Part shown: positions 9,055 through 18,050 of the stretch, piece after piece
How the letters are laid out: each line of letters opens with the position of its first letter
Position numbering within the stretch: the stretch's first letter is position 1
From: Phenylobacterium hankyongense
GTDB taxonomy: Bacteria > Pseudomonadota > Alphaproteobacteria > Caulobacterales > Caulobacteraceae
Reading direction: 5' to 3'
Assembly (NCBI RefSeq): GCF_003254505.1
Contig: NZ_QFYP01000001.1
Coordinates: forward strand, 3,394,001-3,458,000
DNA length: 64,000 nt
The notes under the pieces: generated by a model
What the model was told of the DNA's origin: nothing
What the model saw: only the letters and a program-made list of their open reading frames with translations
The model's database searches: none
Made by a program: the position numbers and the translations under genes

Positions 9055-10419
9055 TCAGCCGCCGTAGCCTTCCGGCAGGTCGTCGTCCTTCAGCAGGTCC
9101 TCTTTCGAGACCTTCTGGTCTTCGACCTTGGCCTTGCCGACGATCAGGTCGACCACCTTGTCCTCGAAGATCGGGGCGCGCAGTTGGGCCTGGGCGTTGG
9201 CGTTCTGGCGGAACAGGTCGAACACCTGCTGCGCCTGCGGGCCATAGCGCATGGCTTCCTGGCGCATGGCCTCGGCCAGCTCCTGGTCCGTGACCTGGAC
9301 GTTGTTGGCGCGGCCGATCTCGGCCAGCACCAGGCCCAGGCGGACCCGGCGCTCGGCGATCTTGCGGTATTCGCCCTCGAGCGTGGTGTCGTCCTTCTCG
9401 AGGTCCTCGGCCGGCAGGCTGCCATTGGCCTTGTCCTGCTGGACCTGGGTCCAGATGGAGGCGAACTCGGCTTCCACCATCTTCGGCGGCAGCGGGAAGT
9501 CGTGCTGGGTGTCGAGCTGGTCGAGCAGCGCGCGCTTCAGCTTGAAGCGGGTCGCGCCGGCGTACTGCTGTTCCAGGTTGGTCTTCAAGAGCTCGCGCAG
9601 CTTCTCGAGGCTTTCCACGCCCAGCCGCTCGGCCAGCGCGTCGTTGGCCTCGGCGTCGACGGGCGCCTTGACCTCCTTCACCTTGACCTCGAACACCGCC
9701 TCTTTGCCCTTGAGGGTCTCGGCCTGGTAGTCCTCGGGGAAGGTGACCTTCACCTCGACGTCGCTGTCGGGCTTGGCGCCGACCAGTTGGTCTTCGAAGC
9801 CCGGGATGAACTGGCCGGAACCCAGCACCAGCTCGGCGTCGGTGGCCGCGCCGCCTTCGAAGGCCACGCCGTCCAGCTTGCCCAGGAAGTCGATGACGAC
9901 CATGTCGCCGTCCTTGGCCTTCACGGTCTTGCCGGTGCGCGGCTCATAGGTGCGGTTCTGCTTGGCGAGCTCGGCCAGCGCCTCGTCGACTTCGGCGTCG
10001 GCGGGCTCGTAGACCGGGCGGGTCAGCGACAGGGTCGCGGGATCGATCGGCTCGAACTCCGGCATCACGTCGAGGGCGATCTCGTAGGCGAGGTCCGCCT
10101 TGCCGTCGATCACCTGCTGCATGTCGCCTTCCGGCTTCAGGTCGGGGTCGCCGGCCGGGCGCAGCTTGTTGTCTTCCAGCACCTTCTGGGTGCCCTCGTT
10201 GAGCGTCTGTTCGACGACCTCGCTCATCAGCGCCTTGCCGTACAGGCGGCGCACGTGGGCGGTCGGCACCTTGCCGGGGCGGAAGCCCTTGATGTTGAGG
10301 GTCGGCGTGATCTCGGCGATCCGCGCCTCCAGCTTGTCGGTCAGGTCCTTGGCGGGGACCGTCACGCCGTAGACGCGGCTCAGGCCTTCGCCAGACTTTT
10401 CAACGATCTGCATCGACAT
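9055..10419 (-). CDS. tig: trigger factor (ribosome-associated prolyl isomerase chaperone)
   Basis: The 454-aa chaperone binds nascent chains at the ribosomal exit tunnel. The N-terminal ribosome-binding domain includes the signature KGFRPGKVP around residue 45. The FKBP-type isomerase domain (about 160-245) includes [10 protein letters not shown] and [16 protein letters not shown], and a long helical C-terminal domain follows. I chose MSMQIVEKS at 10419, which has GGAAG just upstream; a frame extension to 10467 would add 16 unlikely residues, and the inner ATG at 10413 is also possible. The C-terminus ends in an acidic DDLPEGYGG tail. Confidence 0.96.
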   Translation of the reverse strand: MSMQIVEKSGEGLSRVYGVTVPAKDLTDKLEARIAEITPTLNIKGFRPGKVPTAHVRRLYGKALMSEVVEQTLNEGTQKVLEDNKLRPAGDPDLKPEGDMQQVIDGKADLAYEIALDVMPEFEPIDPATLSLTRPVYEPADAEVDEALAELAKQNRTYEPRTGKTVKAKDGDMVVIDFLGKLDGVAFEGGAATDAELVLGSGQFIPGFEDQLVGAKPDSDVEVKVTFPEDYQAETLKGKEAVFEVKVKEVKAPVDAEANDALAERLGVESLEKLRELLKTNLEQQYAGATRFKLKRALLDQLDTQHDFPLPPKMVEAEFASIWTQVQQDKANGSLPAEDLEKDDTTLEGEYRKIAERRVRLGLVLAEIGRANNVQVTDQELAEAMRQEAMRYGPQAQQVFDLFRQNANAQAQLRAPIFEDKVVDLIVGKAKVEDQKVSKEDLLKDDDLPEGYGG

Positions 10420-10574
10420 TCTTGAACTTCCGGGCGCCGCGCGGAGCCTTGCGCGTTGAGCCGCCATAGCGTGAAAATGAGACCCGCCGAACGGCTCCGG
10501 CAGGGGCGGCGACTTATGTCACGGCCCGCCAGCGCCTCCAAGCCAAAAGGCGGCTCGGCGGAGGCCGGCGAAGC

Positions 10575-10659
10575 TGGTGCGGATGAGAGGACTCGAACCT
10601 CCACGCCTCTCGGCGCTGGAACCTAAATCCAGTGCGTCTACCAGTTCCGCCACATCCGC
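10575..10659 (-). tRNA. tRNA-Leu (anticodon UAG)
   Basis: Read on the minus strand, the 7-bp acceptor GCGGATG pairs with CATCCGC. The anticodon arm CTGGA-TTTAGGT-TCCAG gives anticodon UAG. A class II variable arm (GCCGAGAGGC region) and a T arm with GGTTCGAGTCC are present. The discriminator A is at 10578 and CCA is encoded at 10575-10577. The long variable arm and A73 fit leucine. Confidence 0.95.
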
Positions 10660-10765
10660 ATCGGGCGTCCTTAGGACAGATGGCGGCGAGCCGCTAGAGG
10701 GCCACGGTTCCCCCGCCGCGCGTGGGGGGCTAGGACTGGCCGCCAGGTCCGCTGGAAAGGCGCCC

Positions 10766-11623
10766 ATGAGCTTCGAACGGCCCCGCGTGGTCTTCGCCTA
10801 CGACTTCGACGGCACGCTGGCGCCCGGCCACATGCAGAACCACGCCTTCATCCCCGACGAGCTCGGCATGGACCGCGCCGACTTCTGGGAGGAGGTCCGC
10901 GCCCTGGCCGTGGCCCAGCGCGGCGACGAGATCCTGGCCTACATGCACGTGATGCTGACCAAGGCGCAGGAACGGGGGCTGGAGCTGTCGCTGGAGAGTT
11001 GGCGCCGGCGCGGGGCGGACCTGAAGCTGTTCCCCGGCGTCGAGGCCTGGTTCGAGCGCCAGAACCGCCGGGCCGAGGAGCTGCAGCTCGACCTGCGCCA
11101 CTTCATCATCTCCTCCGGCAACCGCGAGCTGATCGAGGGCTCGCCCATCGCCCGCCACTTCGAGCGGATCTACGCCTCGGCCTTCATCTTCGACGCGAAG
11201 CAGGAGGCGGTGGGGATCGCGCTGGGGGTCAACTACACCTCCAAGACCCAGTACCTGTTCCGCATCAACAAGTGGACGCTGGAGGAGTGGGACAGCGTCG
11301 CCATCAACCGCTCGCTGGACAAGGACCATCGCCCGGTGCCGTTCGACCGGATCGTCTACTTCGGCGACGGCTTCACCGACATTCCCACCATGCGGCTGGT
11401 CACCGACCAGGGCGGCTATGCGGTGGCGGTCTACCACGAGGGCGATCCTGCCAGCGAGGCGGCGGCGCTCAGCCTGCGCAAGGACGGCCGCGCCCATCTC
11501 GCCGGGCCGGGCGACTACACCGAGGGCTCGGCGCTCGACGGCCTGGCGACCGCCATGTTGACCGAGATGGCGGCCCGCGCCCACGCCCAGAACCTGGTGA
11601 AATGGCCCGACCAGCCGACGTAA
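10766..11623 (+). CDS. cicA: HAD-superfamily phosphatase, CicA-like
   Basis: This 285-aa cytoplasmic hydrolase has HAD motif I DFDGTLAP (nucleophile D13, acid/base D15). Motif II is SSGN near residue 118, and motif IV GDGFTD lies near residue 202. The start at 10766 follows GGAAAGG. In Caulobacter crescentus a HAD protein called CicA is encoded in the clpP-clpX region; here the gene lies between tig/tRNA-Leu and clpP, so I assign it to that family from context plus fold. The substrate is unknown. Confidence in the HAD fold is high, in the cicA name moderate. Confidence 0.75.
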   Translation: MSFERPRVVFAYDFDGTLAPGHMQNHAFIPDELGMDRADFWEEVRALAVAQRGDEILAYMHVMLTKAQERGLELSLESWRRRGADLKLFPGVEAWFERQNRRAEELQLDLRHFIISSGNRELIEGSPIARHFERIYASAFIFDAKQEAVGIALGVNYTSKTQYLFRINKWTLEEWDSVAINRSLDKDHRPVPFDRIVYFGDGFTDIPTMRLVTDQGGYAVAVYHEGDPASEAAALSLRKDGRAHLAGPGDYTEGSALDGLATAMLTEMAARAHAQNLVKWPDQPT

Positions 11624-11664
11624 CCGACGGTTAAGGCTCAGCGCCTAGGCTGACGCTCGTGTCC

Positions 11665-11829
11665 ATGTCGATTCAAGCCGTGACCTTCTACCCGATCCCG
11701 CCCGTGCGGCCGGTCGTGAGGTCTGACGACCAGCAGGCGCCGGCCACCACGGCGGCCCCTGAAGCGGCGCCCTCGCCCGCCCCCGCGCCGGCCCAGGGTT
11801 CCGGACGCCTCCTCGACATCCGCGTCTAG
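11665..11829 (+). CDS. small Pro/Ala-rich protein, 54 aa
   Basis: The frame starts at ATG 11665 (an in-frame GTG lies at 11659) and stops with TAG at 11827-11829. The product begins MSIQAVTFYPIPPVRPV, continues through an Ala-Pro-rich linker and ends in GRLLDIRV. Its ordered ends and low-complexity middle suggest a short protein-binding peptide, but I do not recognise a family. It ends just before the clpP terminator hairpin, which it may share. Evidence is codon bias and position only. Confidence 0.45.
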   Translation: MSIQAVTFYPIPPVRPVVRSDDQQAPATTAAPEAAPSPAPAPAQGSGRLLDIRV

Positions 11830-11842
11830 CGCCAAAAAGATC

Positions 11843-11872
11843 GAGGCGCCCGCCGTCGCCGGCGAGCGCCTC
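11843..11872 (-). terminator. rho-independent terminator of clpP
   Basis: GAGGCGC (11843-11849) pairs with GCGCCTC (11866-11872), with further CGCCG/CGGCG pairing inside. On the minus strand the stem is followed by GATCTTTTTGG, a clear U-tract. It lies 32 bases beyond the clpP stop. Confidence 0.85.
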
Positions 11873-11903
11873 CAATTCGTCCTGCAATTATACTCGTGCG
11901 GCG

Positions 11904-12521
11904 TCAGCCCTCGGCTTCGCGCTTTTCCCAGACGTGGTCGACGATGCCCCAGGCCTTGGCTTCCTCGGCGCTCATGAAGCTGTCGCGGTCGAGCACTTCC
12001 TCGACGGTCTCGACCGTCTGGCCGGTGTGCTTGGCGTAAAGCTCGTTCAGCCGGCGCTTGGTCTTCAGGATGTCCTCGGCGTGGCGCTCGATGTCCGAGG
12101 CCTTGCCGGAGAAGCCGCCCGACGGCTGGTGGACCATGATCCGCGAGTTCGGCAGCGCGATGCGCTGGCCCTTCTCGCCGGCCATCAGCAGGAACGAGCC
12201 CATCGAGGCCGCCATGCCGAGGCACAGCGTGATCACCGGGCTCTTGATGTATTGCATGGTGTCGTAGATCGCGAGGCCCGAGGTCACCACTCCGCCGGGG
12301 GAGTTGATGTACATCTGGATCTCTTTCTTCGGGTTCTCGGCTTCCAGGTGCAGCAGCTGGGCGCAGATCAGCGCCGCCATGTTGTCCTCGACCGGGCCGG
12401 CCAGGAACACGATGCGGTCCTTCAGGAGGCGGGAGAAGATGTCGTAGGCGCGCTCGCCTCGGCTCGTCTGTTCGACGACCATCGGCACGAGGCCGAGCGC
12501 GGTGGTGACGGGGTCACGCAT
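11904..12521 (-). CDS. clpP: ATP-dependent Clp protease, proteolytic subunit
   Basis: The 205-aa serine protease starts [13 protein letters not shown], the normal length for ClpP. The catalytic Ser lies in GMAASMGS, the His in MVHQPSGG and the Asp further on in the conserved helix (TLD-like VLDRD). The family motif IYINSPGG appears as MYINSPGG. I chose the start at 12521, which has AAGAAGGA 10 bases upstream and matches the family N-terminus, over an in-frame ATG at 12662 that would add 47 residues without an RBS. The subunit forms the tetradecameric chamber used by ClpX/ClpA. clpX is not in the adjacent sequence; a divergent peptidase gene follows. Confidence 0.95.
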   Translation of the reverse strand: MRDPVTTALGLVPMVVEQTSRGERAYDIFSRLLKDRIVFLAGPVEDNMAALICAQLLHLEAENPKKEIQMYINSPGGVVTSGLAIYDTMQYIKSPVITLCLGMAASMGSFLLMAGEKGQRIALPNSRIMVHQPSGGFSGKASDIERHAEDILKTKRRLNELYAKHTGQTVETVEEVLDRDSFMSAEEAKAWGIVDHVWEKREAEG

Positions 12522-12694
12522 GAAAAGGAAGTCCTTCTTGGAATTTCGGATGAGCCTGCCGGTAAGCTCGTCCCCTCCGATATCGCGTGCCGCGAGCCGA
12601 GGCGCAAGGTGAGTGAGCGCCGCAAGCGGTTTCAGCTTGGTCCGCGCGCTGAGCACGGCCATGGTCTGTCCAGTGCAGCTTATGGAGACTGGGC

Positions 12695-13945
12695 GTGAGG
12701 ATCGACAGGTTCATCGGAGTGGCGGCGGTGGCGCTGGCGGCGGCCGGGACGGTGCAGGCGGCGCCTACCGCGCGTGACGCGCGCGTCTGGTCGGCGGCGC
12801 AGGCGGCGCGCCCGGCGCAGCTCCAACTCCTGCAGCAGGCCGTCGACATCGATTCGGGGACCGGCGACGTGGAGGGCGGCCGCAAGCTCGCCGCCCTGCT
12901 GATCCCGCGCCTCCAGGCGCTCGGCATGACCGTGGAGACCGTGGCCGCCGAGGCGCCCGGCCTGCCGGAGAACATCGTCGCGACGCTGAAAGGGACCGGC
13001 AAGGGCCGCATTCTGCTGATCGGCCACATCGACACGGTGTTCGGTCCGGGCACGGTCGCCCAACGGTCCTTCCGCATGGATGCGGAGAAGGCTTATGGCC
13101 CCGGCGTGTCCGACGAGAAGGGCGGCGTCATCGAGGGCGTCTACGCCCTGCAGATCCTGCACGACCTCGGCTTCAAGGGGTTCAAGCAGATCACCTTCCT
13201 GATCGAGACCTCGGAGGAGCGCGGCTCGCCGGGCACGCAGGCCCTGATCCACAGGCTGCTGACCGACGCCGACGTGGAGCTGAACCTGGAGCCGGGCGAT
13301 CCGCCGGACGCGCTGACCGTCTGGCGCAAGGGCTCGACCACCTTCCACATCGACGTGAAGGGCCGCGCCGCCCACGCCGGCATCGCCCCGCAGGACGGCC
13401 GCAACGCCGCCGTCGAGCTGATCCACCAGTTGCAGGGCGCCGACAGCCTGCCCAGGTCCGGCGACGGCCTCACCGCCAACCTGACCCTGATGAGCGCGGG
13501 CACGCGCAACAACACCATCCCCGAGAACGCGCAGGCGCAGATCAACGTCCGGGTTCGCGACAAGGCGGACATCGAGCGGGTCGACCAGCTGCTGCGGAAG
13601 AACGCCGAGACCACGGCGATCCCGGACACCAAGGTCACGATCAGCCGCGAGCCGGCCTATCCGCCCCTGCCCTCCAACCCCGCCACCGACGCCCTGGCCG
13701 GACGCGCCGAGGCGATCTACGCGGGCCTGGGGATGAAGATCGGCCGCGCCGGCAACGGCGGCGCCTCGGAATCGGCGATGGCGGCGGACGCCCATGTCCC
13801 GGCGCTGGACGGCCTGGGTCCGGTGGGCGGCGGCTTCCACTCCGACGCCGAGTACCTCGACCTGAAGTCGGTGACGCCGCGCCTCTACCTGCTCACCAAG
13901 CTGATCATGGAGCTGGGCGCGAACCCGCCTGCGCCGATGAAATAG
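12695..13945 (+). CDS. M20-family zinc metallopeptidase (glutamate carboxypeptidase type), exported
   Basis: The 416-aa protein has a signal peptide ending near VQAAP (residue 23). Co-catalytic zinc residues fit the M20 pattern: H111 and catalytic D113 in GHIDTVF, D140 in SDEKGG, catalytic E174 with zinc ligand E175 in TSEERG, E199 in LEPGDP and a C-terminal His in [10 protein letters not shown] dimerisation lid domain (about 205-320) is present. It starts at GTG 12695 with GGAG 8 bases upstream. Such enzymes remove C-terminal glutamate or similar residues from peptides or folates in the periplasm; the substrate is not predictable. Confidence 0.88.
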   Translation: MRIDRFIGVAAVALAAAGTVQAAPTARDARVWSAAQAARPAQLQLLQQAVDIDSGTGDVEGGRKLAALLIPRLQALGMTVETVAAEAPGLPENIVATLKGTGKGRILLIGHIDTVFGPGTVAQRSFRMDAEKAYGPGVSDEKGGVIEGVYALQILHDLGFKGFKQITFLIETSEERGSPGTQALIHRLLTDADVELNLEPGDPPDALTVWRKGSTTFHIDVKGRAAHAGIAPQDGRNAAVELIHQLQGADSLPRSGDGLTANLTLMSAGTRNNTIPENAQAQINVRVRDKADIERVDQLLRKNAETTAIPDTKVTISREPAYPPLPSNPATDALAGRAEAIYAGLGMKIGRAGNGGASESAMAADAHVPALDGLGPVGGGFHSDAEYLDLKSVTPRLYLLTKLIMELGANPPAPMK

Positions 13946-13947
13946 GC

Positions 13948-14586
13948 TCAGGCGGCGATCCGCTCGATCCAGTCGCGCAGCACCGCCAGCACCTGCTCGC
14001 CCGGGGCGTAGCCCCGGGTGACGACGCCGTAGACGCCCTCGGCGTTCGGCCCCGCGACCAGGGTCGGAAAGCCGGTGACGCCGGCGCGCTGGGAGATCGC
14101 GTAGTCGCCCCAGGTCTCCTGCTTGGCGTCCTCCGAGGCCCATTGCTCGAGGAAGCGTGCGCGGTCGAGGCCCAGCTCGGCGGCTAGGTCGGCCAGCACC
14201 TCGGGCGCAGTGACGTCGCGATCCTCGGCGTAGAAGGCCGCCTGGGCCCGGCCGAGGTAGGTCAGCGCCAGCTCCGGGTCCTCGCGGCGGACCACCACCA
14301 CGGCGCGGGCGGCGGGATCGGTGTCGTAGACAAAGCCCTCGCGCGCCAGCACCGCCTCATTGAACGGCAGGCCGGAGGCCTCGTGGACATGGCGCCAGTG
14401 GCCGGCCACCTCGCGCCGGGCCGCCTCGGTCATCCGCTCTTTCGTGCCCGGCCGCAGGCCGCCCATCACGAGCTGCACCGGCAGGCCGCGTCCGAAGGCT
14501 CGGCGGATGCCCTCGATCACCGGCGAGAAGCCGTAGCACCAGGAGCACATCGGGTCGGCGAAGTAGATGAGGTGGGGTCCGTCCAT
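13948..14586 (-). CDS. DsbA-family thioredoxin-fold protein (FrnE-like)
   Basis: This 212-aa protein has a CSWC active site at residues 14-17 in the context DPMCSWCYGF, typical of the cytoplasmic FrnE/DsbA-like group. A helical insertion follows. The cis-Pro loop is GVTGFPTLV near residue 175. There is no signal peptide, so it is probably a cytosolic disulfide isomerase or oxidoreductase. It converges with the M20 peptidase gene, leaving only 2 bases between stops. Confidence 0.85.
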   Translation of the reverse strand: MDGPHLIYFADPMCSWCYGFSPVIEGIRRAFGRGLPVQLVMGGLRPGTKERMTEAARREVAGHWRHVHEASGLPFNEAVLAREGFVYDTDPAARAVVVVRREDPELALTYLGRAQAAFYAEDRDVTAPEVLADLAAELGLDRARFLEQWASEDAKQETWGDYAISQRAGVTGFPTLVAGPNAEGVYGVVTRGYAPGEQVLAVLRDWIERIAA

Positions 14587-14799
14587 GCGGGGTTCCTCCT
14601 GGGCGGAGCATCGCAGCGATGGCCCGACAGGTCACGTCTCATGGACATGCGCACGTCACGTCTGCGCGACGCGCGGCGGCTTGAAATGACGGTTCCGGCG
14701 TTCTGCGAGTCAGCAAAGACTGAGGCGAAGCAGCGCTCTATGCCCGCGTTCGGAACCATTTGATGGGTTCGTACGCTGAAGCTTTCGCGAGGGATGCGA

Positions 14800-15012
14800 A
14801 TGGTCCAGTACGCAGTGACGCTCAAGGACGGAGACTGGACGGTCTTCTGTGACGGCCAGGCGCTGGAGCGCGGGCTGACGCGATCGGCCGCCATCCAGAT
14901 GGCCAAGGACCTGGCGTTCGTCGCCGAGGAGCGCGGCGACAGCGTCGAACTGCTGATCCAGGGCTATTACGGCGACCTGTCCCGCCGGCTGACCGGCGGC
15001 GCCGAAGACTAG
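14800..15012 (+). CDS. hypothetical protein, 70 aa
   Basis: The product starts MVQYAVTLKDGDWTVFCDG and ends RRLTGGAED. ATG 14800 has GAGGGA about 6 bases upstream; an in-frame ATG at 14794 would add two residues. It has a beta-beta-alpha look (a WTVFCDG strand, then a helix AAIQMAKDLAFVAEE) reminiscent of the small DUF2188-type proteins found across Alphaproteobacteria, but I am not certain of the family. It is cytoplasmic, with no targeting signal. Its stop overlaps the convergent DUF6481 gene by 4 bases. Confidence 0.65.
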   Translation: MVQYAVTLKDGDWTVFCDGQALERGLTRSAAIQMAKDLAFVAEERGDSVELLIQGYYGDLSRRLTGGAED

Positions 15013-15359
15013 CGTCGCGCCGCCGACTTCGCCTCGCGCTTGGCGCGGGCCTCGGCCTTGGCCTGGGCCTTGCGGTCCTTGCGCTCCTGACGTTTCAGCT
15101 CGAGCTGAGCCTCTTCGTTGTTCTCGAGCGCCAGGCGGGCAGCTTCGGCGGCGGCTTCCGCGCGCAACCGGGCCTCTTCCTTCTCCGCCGCGCGCTTGGC
15201 GCGGACTTCTTCCACCTCGCGGGCCTTGCGCTCGGCGCGGGTCTCGAGGACCTCGGCCTGGACCATCGGCTTCGGCTTGAACTTTTCCAGGAGGGCCTTC
15301 CGCGCCTCGGCCTGGGTCTGCAGGCGCTCCGTAAAGCCCCCGATCTTGGACTCTCGCAT
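15009..15359 (-). CDS. DUF6481-family coiled-coil protein
   Basis: The 116-aa product starts MRESKIGGFTERLQTQAEA and passes FKPKP near residue 29. It then becomes almost pure Ala/Glu/Lys/Arg helix, predicted as a continuous coiled coil. This matches small alphaproteobacterial DUF6481 proteins of unknown role. ATG 15359 is preferred; an in-frame GTG at 15365 would add two residues. The high charge and basic C-terminus would allow nucleic-acid or ribosome binding, which is speculation. It is encoded directly downstream of ndk on the same strand. Confidence 0.75.
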   Translation of the reverse strand: MRESKIGGFTERLQTQAEARKALLEKFKPKPMVQAEVLETRAERKAREVEEVRAKRAAEKEEARLRAEAAAEAARLALENNEEAQLELKRQERKDRKAQAKAEARAKREAKSAARR

Positions 15360-15425
15360 CGTCACTTTCTGAACAGGATAGTCGTCGGCGAGCAGAACCC
15401 GCCGACGTCGTCTCGGGTTTCGGCC

Positions 15426-15845
15426 TTAGCCGACGATCTCGTCGTCGGAGAAGAATTGGGCGATCTCGAGCTTGGCGTTCTCCAGGCTGTCGGAGCCGTG
15501 CACGGAGTTCTCGCCGACGCTTTCCGCGTAGAGCTTGCGGATCGTCCCCTCGGCCGCCTGGGCCGGGTTGGTCGCGCCCATGACTTCGCGGTATTTCGTC
15601 ACGGCGCTTTCGCCTTCCAGAACCTGCACCACCACCGGGGCGGAGGTCATGAATTCCACCAGCTCGCCGAAGAACGGCCGCTCGCTGTGGATCTCGTAGA
15701 ACTTCTCGGCCTGGGCGCGGCTCATCTGGATGCGCTTCTGCGCCACGATGCGCAGGCCCGCGTCCTCGATCACCGCGTTGACCTTGCCGGTCAGGTTGCG
15801 ACGCGTGGCGTCCGGCTTGATGATCGAGAAGGTGCGTTCGGTCAT
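15426..15845 (-). CDS. ndk: nucleoside-diphosphate kinase
   Basis: The 139-aa kinase keeps K10 in IIKPD and the phosphorylated His H116 in NSVHGSDS. The conserved segments LRIVAQKRI and [14 protein letters not shown] and the C-terminal FF motif are also present. It transfers the gamma phosphate between NTPs and NDPs in the cytoplasm. The length is standard for bacteria. Confidence 0.97.
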   Translation of the reverse strand: MTERTFSIIKPDATRRNLTGKVNAVIEDAGLRIVAQKRIQMSRAQAEKFYEIHSERPFFGELVEFMTSAPVVVQVLEGESAVTKYREVMGATNPAQAAEGTIRKLYAESVGENSVHGSDSLENAKLEIAQFFSDDEIVG

Positions 15846-16099
15846 GATCTCGGTTCTGGTCTCGATTGGGAGGAGGCCGCGGCGGGCCGCGAAGTGGCGG
15901 GCTCTATAGCTGCGAGTTCCGCTGTCGCCAAGGCGCTGCGCTGCAACAATCTGGCGACGGCGGCATGACGGGCGGGCCGGCGTCTGCTATGCAGCGCGCC
16001 GTTCAGGCGGCGGCGCGGCTCTCGAACGCCTGACGTCCCCCATTTTCGCAGGTCGGCGAGCCGCCGGCCTCCGCGCCCAACCTCCGGCCTTGCGTCCCT

Positions 16100-17980
16100 A
16101 TGCTCCAGATCAACGACCTCGTCTTCGACGCCTGGGGCCGCCGCTTCTTCGACCAGGCCAACGTCAACCTGCCCAAGGACGCCAAGGTCGGCCTGGTGGG
16201 CCGCAACGGCGTCGGCAAGTCGACCCTCTTCAAGCTGATCCTCGGACACCTGATCCCCGGCTCCGGCGAGATCGGCCTCCCGCGCGCCGCCCGCATCGGC
16301 TCGGTGGACCAGGAACATCCGTCGACGCCCGTGGGCCTGCTCGACACCGTGCTCGCCGCCGACGTTCGGCGCGCGACCCTGCTGGCCGACCTGGAGACCG
16401 CTGAGCCCGAGCACATGGGCGAGATCTACGCCCAGCTGATCGAGATCGACGCCGACCGCGCGCCGTCGCGCGCCGCGGAGATCCTGGCCGGCCTCGGCTT
16501 CACCAACGAAGACCTGGCGCGGCCGATGTCGGAGTTCTCCGGCGGCTGGCGGATGCGGGTGGCGCTCGCCGCGGCGCTGTTCGCCGAGCCCGACGTCCTG
16601 CTGCTCGACGAACCGACCAACTACCTCGACCTGGAAGGCGCACTGTGGCTCGAGGCGCGCCTGCGGAAATACCCGCACACCGCGATCATCATCAGCCACG
16701 ACCGCGAACTGCTGAACAACTCCGTCGACCACATCCTGCACCTGGCCGACGGCAAGCTCGACCTCTACCCGGGCGGCTACGACAACTTCGAGAACCAGCG
16801 CGCCGAAAAGCTCCGCCTGCTGGAAGCCAACCGCGCCAAGGTCGAAGCCAAGCGCGCCCACATGCAGTCGTTCGTCGACCGCTTCGGCGCCAAGGCCTCG
16901 AAGGCCACCCAGGCCCAGTCGCGCCTGAAGGCGATCGCCAAGCTGCCGCCGGTGTCGGCGACCATCGAGGAGCGGGTCGCCCCGTTCATCCTGCCGTCGC
17001 CGGAGCGGCCGCTGCCGCCGCCGCTGCTGCGGCTCGAGGACGCCGCGGTCGGCTATGGCGCGGCCCCGATCCTGCGCAGGCTGGACCTGCGCCTCGACAT
17101 CGACGACCGCATCGGCCTGCTGGGCGTCAACGGCGCGGGCAAGTCGACCTTCGCCAAGCTGGTGGCCGGCGCCCTGACCGTGCAGGCCGGCCGGCTGCAC
17201 CGCAGCCAGCGCCTGCGCGTCGGCTGGTTTCACCAGCACCAGATCGAGGCGATGGACCCCTCGGACACGCCGCTGGAGATCATCCGCCGTGCGCTGCCGG
17301 AGGAGAGCGAGTCCCGCCGCCGCTCGCGGCTGGCGCAGTTCGGCCTCGGCTTCGAGAAGGTGGAGACCACCGTCGCCAACCTCTCCGGCGGCGAGCGCGC
17401 CCGCCTGCTGCTGAACCTTGTGGCCATGGAGGCGCCGCACCTCCTGATCCTCGACGAACCGACCAACCACCTGGACATCGACAGCCGCCGCGCCCTGCTG
17501 GATGCGCTCAACGACTACGACGGCGCGGTCATCCTGATCACCCACGACCGCTCGCTGATGGAGCTGGTCGCCGACCGCCTGTGGCTGGCCGCCGACGGCA
17601 CGATCGCGCCATTCGACGGCGACATGGAGGACTACGCCCGCTTCGTCCTCGACCGGGCCCGGGTCGCGGCGCGCGCGCCGACCCAGGTGCGCGAAGCGCC
17701 CGTCGCCGCGCCGCCTCCGCCGCCTCCCGCGCGCGCCAAGACGCCCACCGGCCCGGCCCGCCGACGCGCCGAGGCCGCCGAGGCGGCGCTGGGCCGCGCC
17801 ACGGCGGCGCTCGCCCAGATCGACCAGGGACTCACCGACCCCGCCGTCTTCGCCAAGGACCCGGCCAAGGCCGCCGACCTCGGCCGCCGGCGCGAGCAGG
17901 CGCAGGCCGCCGTCGACGCCGCGGAGCTGGAATGGCTCGCCGCCCAGGAAGCCTACGAGTCGCTACGCGCCGACGCCTGA
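16100..17980 (+). CDS. ABC-F family ATPase (Uup/YheS type)
   Basis: The 626-aa soluble protein has two ABC ATPase domains and no membrane segment. Walker A motifs are GRNGVGKST (about 34) and GVNGAGKST (about 342), signatures FSGGWRMR and LSGGERAR, and Walker B LLLDEPTNYLD and LILDEPTNHLD. The inter-domain linker (about 230-300) is the ABC-F tRNA-interaction motif. A Pro-rich spacer leads to a C-terminal coiled coil (about 545-626). ABC-F proteins act on ribosomes to relieve stalled peptidyl transfer or help assembly. The start at 16100 gives MLQINDLVF at the first beta strand. Confidence 0.92.
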   Translation: MLQINDLVFDAWGRRFFDQANVNLPKDAKVGLVGRNGVGKSTLFKLILGHLIPGSGEIGLPRAARIGSVDQEHPSTPVGLLDTVLAADVRRATLLADLETAEPEHMGEIYAQLIEIDADRAPSRAAEILAGLGFTNEDLARPMSEFSGGWRMRVALAAALFAEPDVLLLDEPTNYLDLEGALWLEARLRKYPHTAIIISHDRELLNNSVDHILHLADGKLDLYPGGYDNFENQRAEKLRLLEANRAKVEAKRAHMQSFVDRFGAKASKATQAQSRLKAIAKLPPVSATIEERVAPFILPSPERPLPPPLLRLEDAAVGYGAAPILRRLDLRLDIDDRIGLLGVNGAGKSTFAKLVAGALTVQAGRLHRSQRLRVGWFHQHQIEAMDPSDTPLEIIRRALPEESESRRRSRLAQFGLGFEKVETTVANLSGGERARLLLNLVAMEAPHLLILDEPTNHLDIDSRRALLDALNDYDGAVILITHDRSLMELVADRLWLAADGTIAPFDGDMEDYARFVLDRARVAARAPTQVREAPVAAPPPPPPARAKTPTGPARRRAEAAEAALGRATAALAQIDQGLTDPAVFAKDPAKAADLGRRREQAQAAVDAAELEWLAAQEAYESLRADA

Positions 17981-18050
17981 TCGCGCTCGCGGAACCTCGC
18001 CGCGCCCTGCGCATTGCCGCCGTCGATCGTGGGCATGTGAGGGAGCTGGG

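Noticed and set aside
10575..10659. tRNA as an integration site
   Set aside because: No integrase, direct repeat of the tRNA 3' end or foreign-looking genes were found on either side.
11904..12662. ClpP with a 47-residue N-terminal extension
   Set aside because: The upstream ATG lacks an RBS, while ATG 12521 has AAGAAGGA and gives the family-standard N-terminus.
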